Part shown: piece after piece, positions 51,262-59,429 of the stretch | How positions within the stretch are numbered: the first letter of the stretch is position 1 | How the letters are laid out: every line of letters starts with the position of its first letter | Assembly: GCA_963745595.1 (NCBI GenBank) | Contig: CAVUYB010000014.1 | Span: forward strand, 172,923-236,922 | Length of the DNA stretch: 64,000 bases | Reading direction: 5' to 3' | Source: DASZUK01 sp963745595 | GTDB taxonomy: Bacteria; Actinomycetota; Acidimicrobiia; Acidimicrobiales; RAAP-2 | The notes under the pieces: generated by a model | The model's input: the letters and a program-made list of their open reading frames with translations, nothing else | Databases searched by the model: none | What the model was told of the DNA's origin: nothing | Program-made: the position numbers and the translations under genes

Positions 51262-51642
51262 TTAGCGGACCGGTCCTTGGCGCTGCCGCTGACCGGGCAG
51301 CGTGCCCGGGCGAAGACCGCCGCCCTTGGACCCCTTCTGGCGGTCCTGGCGGCCGGCGGCCCGCCGCAGTGTCCGGTTCGTCGTCTGGTCCGGCTGGACG
51401 CTCATCTCCATCATCTGCTCGACCGCGGCCGCCCGCTTGTGCTTCGGGATCTGCCGGAGCTGACGCTCGAGCCGGCTCAGGTTCTCCGGGATCGGCCGGC
51501 CCTTCTCCCGGTACTTCTCAAGGGTCTTCACCAGCCGGCGAGCTTGCCGGCGACGAAGCCACGGGACGCGGGCGATGAGGCGGGCCGGTGCCGTCCGCAG
51601 CTTGCGGAGCCGGCGACGCTTGGGAGCTGTGTCAGAAGCCAT
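51262..51642 (-). CDS. Small, strongly basic hypothetical protein
   Basis: 126 residues, rich in Arg/Lys throughout (PKRRRLRKLRTAPARLIARV; LRRRQARRLVKTLEKYREKG). The middle shows helix SRLERQLRQIPKHKRAAAVE. The C-terminus is Gly/Arg/Gln disordered. Probably binds nucleic acid or membrane; no family recognised. Tail-to-tail with the phosphatase gene, 40 bases apart. Confidence 0.65.
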   Translation of the reverse strand: MASDTAPKRRRLRKLRTAPARLIARVPWLRRRQARRLVKTLEKYREKGRPIPENLSRLERQLRQIPKHKRAAAVEQMMEMSVQPDQTTNRTLRRAAGRQDRQKGSKGGGLRPGTLPGQRQRQGPVR

Positions 51643-51714
51643 AGGAGCCTGCCAACGTTATCCGAGCCTGATCCCGCGCCATGAACCCACTGGCTCCCGC
51701 CGTCACCGTCACCG

Positions 51715-53310
51715 TCACCGCCGGCGACGGCGCTCGGCCATCATCGTCCGCACCTCGCGCCGTTGCTGCTGGATCTCTTCGTGGGTCAGGCTCGGCCGCT
51801 CGCCGTCGACCCCCATGGACGAGGCCCACGAGGACGGATCGAGCGCCAGGGCACCGGGATCCAGCCCGATCTCCGAGGCGATCTGGGCACCGTGTTGACG
51901 GACGAAGTACTGGCTGACGAAGAGCATCTCGCCCAAGACGTCGAGGTCGGGCGCCAGCGTCCCGATGGCGCCGTCGATGAACATGAAGTCCTTCATGAAC
52001 AGGATCAGCTCCTTGGGCAGCCGGGTTCCGTGCTTGACCAGCGCCTTCGTGACACGGCGCATCTCGACGATCATCTGATCGGCGTTGGCGTTGGCGGCGT
52101 CGACGACCGGGCGGTCCATCGGGATCTCTCGCATGAACTCGTCCAGGTCGGCGTCGGGCGAGATGGCGCCGAGATCCTGGTAGCCGACGAGGACCGCCCG
52201 ATGGTCCCCCGTCATGGCGGCCAGCAACATGCGGAGGAACACGGTCCGCCGCCGGTCGTCGAGGCGGCCGGTGATGCCGTAGTCGAGGAGCGCCACCCGA
52301 CCGTCGGGCCGGATCAGCAGATTGCCGCCGTGGAGGTCGCCGTGGAAGACGCCATAGATCATGGCCCCCTCCAGCACGGAGACCAGGCAGGCCCGGACGA
52401 CGGCCGCGGTGTCGACGTCCGCCTCCCGCATCCCGGTGACGTCGGTGAAGGCGAACCCGTACATGCGTTCCATGACCAGCACCCGGGGGGTGACCAGGGT
52501 CGGATGCGGCCGCGGGACGACGATCGAACCCTGGCCGGCTCGGTCCAGGACCATCGCCACGTCCAGCATGTTCTCGGCCTCGAGACGAAAATCGAGCTCC
52601 TCGACGATGGTCTCGGCGAAGAGCTCGATGACGGCCGGCAAATTGACGATCTTGAGGATGTCGATCCGCCGGGCCAGTAGCGGGGCCAACCAGGCCATCA
52701 CGGCGATGTCCTCTCGCACGAGACGATCGATCTCCGGGCGTTGGATCTTGACGGCGACCTCCTCACCCGTCGGAAGCGTCGCCATGTGGACCTGGGCGAT
52801 CGACGCCGCGGCGGCGGGCTCGCCGTCGAAGTGGGCAAAGACCTCGCGAAGTGGCCTTCCGAAGGCCTCGTCGACCGTCGCCTGCACGACCTCGAAGGGT
52901 TCGGGCACCACCCGGTCCCGGAGGCCGCTGAACTCGGTCACGAGCTCGTCGGGGAGGATCCCCTGGGCTGAGGAGATGACCTGTCCGAGCTTGATGTACG
53001 TGGGGCCGAGATGCTCGAACGCCTGGCGGAGTCGCCGAGCGATGTCCTCCCTCGAAGCCTCGCCACCCCGCCGACGGCCCCGGATCGCCCACCCGACCAC
53101 CGCGGTGAGGAGATACGCGCTCGTCTTGAGCAGCCTGGCCAGGGGAGGCAGGCGCCGGCGCCGGACGAGGTCGGGGACCTGGGCCCGCGTGCGGGCCCGG
53201 ACCGCGTCGAGACCTTGCCGCCAGGGCAGGTCCTCGAACGTGACCTCCCACGGCCCCTGTTCGGTGAATGAGCTGAGTGGGTCCGTCATGGGCGGTTCAT
53301 CGGGTGCCAT
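51715..53310 (-). CDS. UbiB/ABC1 family atypical kinase
   Basis: 531 residues from ATG 53310 (GTG 53316 and ATG 53289 are possible). KxGQ motif in YIKLGQVISSAQGILP, an Ala-rich nucleotide loop at AAAASIAQVHMAT, Lys in VAVKIQRPE, HGDLHGGNLLI, and DYGITGRL in place of DFG. These are the hallmarks of ABC1/ADCK/UbiB ATPases, which support isoprenoid-quinone or lipid metabolism. The C-terminus lacks the usual two membrane helices and ends in an Arg run. Confidence 0.93.
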   Translation of the reverse strand: MAPDEPPMTDPLSSFTEQGPWEVTFEDLPWRQGLDAVRARTRAQVPDLVRRRRLPPLARLLKTSAYLLTAVVGWAIRGRRRGGEASREDIARRLRQAFEHLGPTYIKLGQVISSAQGILPDELVTEFSGLRDRVVPEPFEVVQATVDEAFGRPLREVFAHFDGEPAAAASIAQVHMATLPTGEEVAVKIQRPEIDRLVREDIAVMAWLAPLLARRIDILKIVNLPAVIELFAETIVEELDFRLEAENMLDVAMVLDRAGQGSIVVPRPHPTLVTPRVLVMERMYGFAFTDVTGMREADVDTAAVVRACLVSVLEGAMIYGVFHGDLHGGNLLIRPDGRVALLDYGITGRLDDRRRTVFLRMLLAAMTGDHRAVLVGYQDLGAISPDADLDEFMREIPMDRPVVDAANANADQMIVEMRRVTKALVKHGTRLPKELILFMKDFMFIDGAIGTLAPDLDVLGEMLFVSQYFVRQHGAQIASEIGLDPGALALDPSSWASSMGVDGERPSLTHEEIQQQRREVRTMMAERRRRR

Positions 53311-53384
53311 TCCCACGATAGGGGTGCGGCTCGACCGAGCGCCCGAGCGCCTCTGGGCTCGAGCCCGTACTTCAGAACACTTGT

Positions 53385-53459
53385 TGGAGGCGGCGGGCGG
53401 AATCGAACCGCCGTACGAGGCTTTGCAGGCCCCTGCCTAAACCACTCGGCCACGCCGCC
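53385..53459 (-). tRNA. tRNA-Cys (anticodon GCA), CCA encoded
   Basis: On the minus strand the acceptor stem GGCGGCG/CGCCGCC pairs, the D arm is GGCCGAGTGGTTTAGGC, the anticodon arm GGGGC-CTGCAAA-GCCTC gives GCA and the T arm contains GGTTCGATTCC. Discriminator T precedes an encoded CCA at 53387-53385. It lies just upstream of the UbiB gene. Confidence 0.93.
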
Positions 53460-53552
53460 GGCAGAACGGAGAGCCTATCCGCCCTTCGAGCCCCGACCAC
53501 CCAGCCCAGGTAGCCCGGCCCCGGACCGCCCGGGCCCGACTCCGGGCGCCGG

Positions 53553-55040
53553 TCAGGCGGCGGCAGCGAGCGCCAGGGCGGGGTCGGGCACCTGGTCCCG
53601 ACGAGCCTGGATGAAGACCAGCGCCACGACGGCCGACACCGCCAGGAGGGCCGTGCTGACCCAGAACCCGACGGCGTAGCCGTGGACCTGGGACTGGACG
53701 ACCGCGGCCGCGCTGTTGCCGTGGGCGACGAGATAGCTGGCCGCCGCGGTGGCGTAGATGGTGTTCAGCAGGGCCGTCCCCATTGATCCACCGACCTGCT
53801 GGCTCATGTTCAGCGCCGCGCTGGCCACGCCGGCGTCGTGGGGCGCGACCCCGATGAGCGCGGTGCTGCTCATCGGCACGAAGGCCAGACCGAGACCGAC
53901 GCTCATGAGGACCTCGGTCGGCAGCAGGTGCGCGACGAAGCTGCTGTCGACGCCGATCTGGGTCAGCCAGGCGCAACCGACGGCGGCGAGCACCATGCCG
54001 ACGACCAGGAGCGCTCTCGGGCCGACCCGGGGCAGGAGCCGGCTGGCCAGGGCGGCGCCGACGATGATCCCGGCCGAGAACGGCAGGAAGGCGAACCCGG
54101 TCTTGAGGGCCGAGTAGTGCAGGGTGCCCTGGAAGTAGAAGGTCAGGAACAAGAACATGCCGAACATGGCCATGGGCGCCAGGAAGGACAGGAGGAACGA
54201 CCCGCCACGGTTCCGGTCCAGGACGACCCGCATGGGCAGGAGCGGGTTGGTCGTCCGCCGCTCGATGACGACGAAGACGGCCAGTAGGACGACGGCGGCG
54301 ATGAGGTAGGCCAGGGTAACGGGCGACCCCCAGCCGTCTGTCGTGGCCTTGGTGAACCCGTAGACGAGCGCCACCAGGCCAGCGGACGACGCGATAACGC
54401 CGGGGATGTCGTAACGGGTGTTGCCGGTGGCCCGGCTCTCCCGGACGAGACGGGTGGCGAAGAGGGCCGTGAGGACGGCGACGGGCACGTTGACGAGCAG
54501 GCACCACCGCCAGGAGGCGTACTGCGTCAGGACGCCACCGGCGATGAGGCCGATCGCCGCGCCGCCGCCGGCGATCCCGCCGTACACGCCGAAGGCCTTG
54601 GCCCGCTCGGTCGGCTCGGTGAAGGTGACGGTGATCAGGGAGAGAGCGGCCGGGGCCATGAGGGCGGCGAACCCACCCTGCAGCGCCCGGGCCCCGAACA
54701 GCATGGCCGCGTTCTGGGCGACGCCGCCGAGCGCGGAGGCGGCGGCGAAGCCGATCAGGCCGACGATGAACATTCGCTTGCGGCCCATGAAGTCGGCGAT
54801 CCGGCCGCCGAGGAGCAGGAGGCCGCCGAAGGCGAGGGTGTAGGCGGTGATGACCCACTGGCGGTCGTCGACCGAGATGTGCAGGGCTTTCTGGGCCGAC
54901 GGCAGGGCGATCGTCACGATCGACGCGTCGAGCACGACCATCAGCTGGGCGACGGCGATGACGGCCAGCGCCAGCCAGCGGCGGGGATCGGGGGACGCCT
55001 CCGATGGTGAGGCAGTTGCGGTGTCGTCGATGTTCGTCAT
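53553..55040 (-). CDS. DHA2-type MFS drug efflux transporter (EmrB/QacA type)
   Basis: 495 residues from ATG 55040. First helix LAVIAVAQLMVVLDASIV, TIALPSAQKAL, motif A GGRIADFMGRKRMFIVG, helix 5 GLIAGGVLTQYASWRWCLLV and late GLGLAFVPMSSTALIG. It follows the TetR gene on the same strand with a 175-base gap lacking a clear gene, so both are probably read from the operator-rich promoter at 55860-55980 or from a second promoter in the gap. Confidence 0.93.
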   Translation of the reverse strand: MTNIDDTATASPSEASPDPRRWLALAVIAVAQLMVVLDASIVTIALPSAQKALHISVDDRQWVITAYTLAFGGLLLLGGRIADFMGRKRMFIVGLIGFAAASALGGVAQNAAMLFGARALQGGFAALMAPAALSLITVTFTEPTERAKAFGVYGGIAGGGAAIGLIAGGVLTQYASWRWCLLVNVPVAVLTALFATRLVRESRATGNTRYDIPGVIASSAGLVALVYGFTKATTDGWGSPVTLAYLIAAVVLLAVFVVIERRTTNPLLPMRVVLDRNRGGSFLLSFLAPMAMFGMFLFLTFYFQGTLHYSALKTGFAFLPFSAGIIVGAALASRLLPRVGPRALLVVGMVLAAVGCAWLTQIGVDSSFVAHLLPTEVLMSVGLGLAFVPMSSTALIGVAPHDAGVASAALNMSQQVGGSMGTALLNTIYATAAASYLVAHGNSAAAVVQSQVHGYAVGFWVSTALLAVSAVVALVFIQARRDQVPDPALALAAAA

Positions 55041-55216
55041 GGGGGCTTTCACTCCAACGTCTGGTGTCGTGCGCTCGAGAGGTTCGACGACCGGGAAGGC
55101 CGCGAACTGATCGGTGGTCGGTGGTGTCGGGAAGTCGGTGCTCGGACGGTCTTGGTCGGAAAGGCGGTGGTCGGACGGCTCGTACCCGGTGCCCCGGAGG
55201 GTACCGGGCGGGTGGG

Positions 55217-55849
55217 TCAACGAAGCAGGGGCAGCATGACGTCGTCGACGAGGTGGACACAGAACGCCTCGTCGAGCGGCTCGCCGGTGACGAGCAGCCG
55301 CGACATGACCATCGCGGGCATGACCTCGCCCGCACTGACCGAGCTGGTCCCGGCCGGGCACTCGCCGCGGGCGATCGCGTGCTCGACGACCTCTCGGACG
55401 ACGTCTCGCTTGCCGTCGATCATGTGCGACCGCATCAGCTCGGCGAGGACCGGGTCGGTCCGCATCGCCCACAGCACGGCGGCCATCAGCGCGCCGTCCG
55501 CGGCCGCGAGCATCTGGCACGACGCCGTCAGCAGCTCGAGCAGGTCGCCACGGAGCGAGCCGGTGTCCGGGACGACCTCCATCGTCTCCTCGGCCCGACA
55601 ACGCACCGCCTCGGCGACGATCTCGGCCTTGCCGGACCAGTGGCGGTAGATCGTCGCCTTCGACGCCCGGGCGCGCTCGGCGAGCGCGTCCATGCTCAAG
55701 CCGTCGTAGCCGACCTCCGCGACGAGCTCGAGCGCGGCGTCGAGGATCGCCTGGCCCCGCTCCTCTGACCGCGGCCGGCCCGGTCGGACCGGTGCCGCCA
55801 CGGCGGCGGCGCCGTCGATCTCGGCTTCGGTCGTCGTCTCGATCGTCAT
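55217..55849 (-). CDS. TetR-family transcriptional regulator
   Basis: 210 residues from ATG 55849; codons upstream translate the repeat array and are not part of the gene. Helix-turn-helix: GRPRSEERGQAILDAALELV, GYDGLSMDALAERARASKAT and IYRHWSGKAEIV. The C-terminal domain resembles TetR_C of AcrR-like repressors (LELLTASCQMLAAADGALMA). It sits directly beside an operator array and upstream of an MFS pump. Confidence 0.93.
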   Translation of the reverse strand: MTIETTTEAEIDGAAAVAAPVRPGRPRSEERGQAILDAALELVAEVGYDGLSMDALAERARASKATIYRHWSGKAEIVAEAVRCRAEETMEVVPDTGSLRGDLLELLTASCQMLAAADGALMAAVLWAMRTDPVLAELMRSHMIDGKRDVVREVVEHAIARGECPAGTSSVSAGEVMPAMVMSRLLVTGEPLDEAFCVHLVDDVMLPLLR

Positions 55850-55860
55850 CGGGGCTCTCC

Positions 55861-55930
55861 CTGCACGAAACTGGCTGCACGAAACTGGCTGCACGAAACT
55901 GGCTGCACGAAACTGGCTGTACGAAACTGT
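55861..55930. repeat. Tandem array of five 14-base units containing TetR half-sites
   Basis: CTGCACGAAACTGG occurs four times and CTGTACGAAACTGT once, end to end. Each unit includes CGAAAC, the half-site of the neighbouring palindromes. The array begins 11 bases upstream of the TetR ATG, so it lies in the promoter or leader. A 14-base step would place neighbouring half-sites on different faces of the helix. Confidence 0.85.
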
Positions 55931-55976
55931 TCCGTACACACCATACGCCCGCCGCCAGCGAAACGCAACGGTTTCG
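55919..55976. promoter_or_regulatory. Two TetR operator palindromes
   Basis: GTACGAAACTGTTCCGTAC (55919-55937) is a 19-base palindrome with one mismatch. CGAAAC-6-GTTTCG (55959-55976) is a perfect second one. Both share the CGAAAC half-site with the 14-base array and lie between TetR and the glycosyltransferase, so the repressor may control both directions. Confidence 0.6.
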
Positions 55977-56112
55977 TTTCGTATTTCGACAACAACGCCG
56001 TGGCCTGGGAAGTCGTGGCTCGGGCCCGGGAACGGCCCATCGGACGCGACGCCAGCGGTCCCGGACGGCGGCGGCGTCACACCGCGCACCCAGTCGGTGG
56101 TTGAATCGCCCG

Positions 56113-57148
56113 GTGCACATCGGTCTGATCGCGCCACCGTGGACGCCGGTCCCGCCGCCGCTCTACGGCGGTATCGAGCTCGTCGTCGACGAGCTGGCCC
56201 GCGGCTTCGCGGCCGCGGGCCACGACGTCACGCTGTTCACGACGGGCGACTCGACGTGCCCGGTCCGCCGCAAGTGGGTCCTGCCAGCGGCGGAAGGGAC
56301 GCGCATCGGGGCGGCGGTGCCGGAGCTCCGGCACGTCATCGGCGCGTACGAGCAGCTCGGCGACTGCGACGTCGTCCACGACCACACGCTGGCCGGGCCG
56401 CTGCTGGCGGCGTCGCTCGGGGCGACGGCGCCGGTGGTGACGACGGTGCACGGCCCGCTCAACGACGATCTGATCCCGCTCTACGAGGCGCTCGGCGACC
56501 GGGTGCCGATCGTCTGCATCTCGGCCGCGCAGCACCGCGCCGCGCCGCAGGTCCCGGTGGCCCGGGTCATCCACCACGGGATCGACTCGTCGCAGTTCCC
56601 GGTCGGCGACGGTCAGGGCGATGGCGACGGGCCGTACTGCCTCTTCCTCGGGCGGATGGCCGCGGACAAGGGCGCGCACCGGGCGATCGCCGCGGCCCGG
56701 CAGGCCGGGATGCGGCTGCTGATGGCGGCGAAGATGCGCGAGGCCGGCGGAGGTCCGGTACTTCACGGAGATGGTCGAGCCGCTGCTCGGGCCGGACGCG
56801 GTCTACCTGGGCGAGGTGCCGCACGAGCAGAAGCTCGAGCTGCTCGGCGGGGCGGCCGCGCTGCTCTTCCCGATCCGCTGGAACGAGCCGTTCGGCCTCG
56901 TCATGCTCGAGTCGCTGGCCTCGGGCACGCCGGTCCTGGCGTTCCCGGAAGGCGCGGCACCGGAGGTCGTCGAGGACGGAAAAACCGGGTTCCTCTGCGC
57001 GGACGAGCGGGCGATGACCGAGGCGATCCTCCGCCTCGAGCAGATCGACCGGGCCAACTGCCGGGCCGCGGTGGACGGTTACTTCTCGACCGGCCGGATG
57101 GTCGCCGACCACCTCGATCTCTTCGAGTCGTTCGTCGGGAGCGGATGA
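56113..57148 (+). pseudogene. Family 4 glycosyltransferase, split by a one-base insertion
   Basis: GTG 56113 starts VHIGLIAPPWTPVPPPLYGG, IELVVDELARGFAAAGHDV, a GT4 N-terminal Rossmann domain; VIHHGIDSSQFPVGD and YCLFLGRMAADKGAHRAI follow up to MREAG. The frame changes near 56747-56752; then VRYFTEMVEPLLGPDAVYLG, RWNEPFGLVMLESLASGTPV (nucleotide-sugar site) and PEVVEDGKTGFLC. Removing one G restores about 345 residues. It would transfer a sugar from a nucleotide donor to an unknown acceptor. Confidence 0.78.
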
Positions 57149-57149
57149 C

Positions 57150-59026
57150 ATGAAGAGGCCCCGGGGGGTGGCTCGACTGTCGGTGCTGGGGGCGATCGTC
57201 GGCGCGCTCGCCCTGCCGATCACGATGCCGATCACGATGCCGGCCGGCGCGGCGACGACGCCGGCCGCTCCCCCGTCGTCGGCCGCGCCCCGCCCGTTCG
57301 GGCAGCTGACATGCACGCCGGAGTACGGCATCCGGTTCTGCCCGGGCGGCCAGCAGGGACCGCGGACCGGCGGGTGCCGAGCTTCGACGGCGTGCCGCTC
57401 GACGCGGACGTCGCCCTGCCGGCCACCGGGAAGGGCCCGTTCCCGCTGATCGTCCTCCTGCACGGGCTCGGCGAATCGAAGAAGGAGTACGAGGTCAATA
57501 GCGACGACGGCGGGATCGACGACGTCACGCTGGCCGACCGCGGCTACGCGGTGCTGATGTACACGGCCCGCGGGTTCGGCGACTCGTGCGGCACCGCGGC
57601 GAGCCGGACGGGGACGCCGGCGTGCGCGAAGGGCTGGATCCAGCTGGCCGACCAGCGCTACGAGGTCCGCGACACGCAGTACCTGGCCGGCCGGCTCGTC
57701 GACGAGGGGCTGGCGAAGCCGGACATCGCGGTCGCCGGCGTCTCGTACGGCGCCGGCCAGGCGCTCGAGCTGGCGATGCTCAAGAACCGCATCCGGTTGC
57801 CGAACGGCCGGTTCGCGCCGTTCACGAGCCCCGGCCGGCACGTCCCGATGGCGGTCGCCGCGGTCTACGCGATGTGGCCGTGGGACGACCTCGTCACCGC
57901 GCTCGTCCCGAACGGCCGGCTGTCGACGACCGCGAACACGCCGGCCCGGACAGACCGCGTGCCGGTCGGCGTCGAGAAGCAGAGCTGGAACACCCTCCTC
58001 TACGGCGTCACCGCGTCGTACTACCTCTCGCCGCCCGGCGTCGATCCGCAGTCGGACCTGACGACGTGGTACCACGAGATCTCCGCCGGCGAGCCGTACA
58101 CCGCGTCGGCGGCCCAGGCGCTGACGACCCTGCAGACGTACAAGTCGGCGATCGGCATCCCGATGCCCCGGGGCGGCCCGGCGCCGACGGCCATCCAGAG
58201 CGGCTGGACGGACTCGCTCTTCCCGGTGTCCGAGGCGACGCACTACGCCAACCGGGTCACCGCGTCCGGCGCTCGGACGCCGCTGCTCTTGATGTTCGAC
58301 GACGTCGGCCACGGCTGGGCCCAGGACAAGACGGCCGACATCGCCCAGACGAACCAGCGCGGGCTGGCGTTCCTCGACTCGGTCATGCTCGCCCGACGGC
58401 GGCCGGCCACCGGGACCGTCGCCATCGCCCAGACGTGCCCGAAGACATCGCCGTCCGGCCCGCCGATCACCGGTCGCAGCCTGACCGCCCTCCAGCACGG
58501 ATCGGTCCGGCTGACCGGTCCGGCTGACCAGGTCGTGACGTCGTCCGGCGGCGACCCGACGGTCGCGGCCGCGCTGAACCCCGCGTACTCGTCGTCCCTC
58601 TGCGATCCAATGCCCGCGACCGCGGAGCCGGGCACCGCGGTCTACCAGCGGGCCGCCGGTCCGGCCGGCGCGACGTTGCTCGGCGGCGTCCAGGTCACCG
58701 CCCGTCTCCGGATCACCGGCAACTACCCCGAGCTCGTCGGCCGGCTGTGGGACGTCAACCCGGACGGGACGCGCCAGATCGCCGCCATGGGCGTCGTCCG
58801 GCCGCCCGTCAACCAGGGGGTCGGCGACCAGGCGGCCGGCACGCCGGCGACCACGGTCGCCACGACGACGGTCCGCTTCGAGCTGAACCCGAACGACTAC
58901 CGGTTCGCCCCCGGCGACACGATCGAGCTCGAGCTCGTCGGCTCGAACGCGCCGTACTTCCGGGCGTCGAACGGGACGTTCCAGATGACGGTGACCGGCC
59001 TCGTCGCCAAGGTGCCGACGACCTGA
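57150..59026 (+). pseudogene. Secreted CocE/NonD-type hydrolase, split by one base
   Basis: ATG 57150, one base after the glycosyltransferase stop, opens a signal peptide (LSVLGAIVGALALPITMPI) and TCTPEYGIRFCPGGQQGP. The frame breaks near 57365-57372 and continues RRVPSFDGVPLDADVALPAT, PLIVLLHGLGESKKEYEVN, AVAGVSYGAGQALELAML (nucleophile Ser), WTDSLFPVSEATHYANRV and VGHGWAQDK (His), ending in a jelly-roll CocE C-terminal domain. An intact protein of about 625 residues would be an exported esterase or X-Pro-type peptidase. It is probably co-transcribed with the glycosyltransferase. Confidence 0.78.
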
Positions 59027-59059
59027 CCGTCGGCGCCCGCTGCGCCGGGTAGCTCACTG

Positions 59060-59126
59060 CGCTGAGTGGCTAACTGCGCCTCGTCGTTAGCTGCGCTGAG
59101 TGGCTAACTACGCTGAGTGGCTAACT
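59060..59126. repeat. Three copies of CGCTGAGTGGCTAACT
   Basis: The 16-base word occurs at 59060-59075, 59094-59109 and 59111-59126. The first two starts are 34 bases apart and the last two 17, which implies a 17-base unit. It lies between the hydrolase stop and the end of the convergent small membrane protein. Possible role in transcription end is not supported by a strong stem. Confidence 0.7.
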
Positions 59127-59330
59127 ACGACGGCGGCCGACGAGCAGCCAGAGGATGCCGACGACGATCGCCACGAGGATGACGATCTTGATCAGGCCCC
59201 AGAGGATGCCGGCGACCGCGCCGAGGACCCAGAAGGCGACGATCACGCCGACGACGCCGACCGCGACGAGGACGACGCCGTCGACCACCCGGAGACCACC
59301 GCTCTTACGCTTCTCGATATCGCCTGCCAT
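59121..59330 (-). CDS. Small membrane protein, 69 residues
   Basis: MAGDIEKRKSGG, then two adjacent hydrophobic segments (VVDGVVLVAVGVVGVIVAFW; GLIKIVILVAIVVGILWLLV) and a basic end GRRRS. The start has AGGAGG eight bases upstream. No domain known. Divergent from glnD. Confidence 0.75.
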   Translation of the reverse strand: MAGDIEKRKSGGLRVVDGVVLVAVGVVGVIVAFWVLGAVAGILWGLIKIVILVAIVVGILWLLVGRRRS

Positions 59331-59429
59331 ACCAGCCTCCTGTCGGTCGGTCGGGGGCCCGCCGGCGTCCCGTGACGCCCGGAGCCCGGCGCGCCGTTCC
59401 CGGTGGGGCCGATGCTACGTTGCCGAGCT

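Noticed and set aside
53355..53366. GGGCTCGAGCCC palindrome as a regulatory site of the UbiB gene
   Set aside because: A 12-base perfect palindrome of G/C letters is expected often at this composition, and it has no flanking promoter-like sequence.
55861..55930. CRISPR-like array
   Set aside because: Units are 14 bases and directly abutting, with no spacers and no cas genes nearby; they match the TetR half-site instead. The same reasoning applies to 46738-46837 and 49035-49109.
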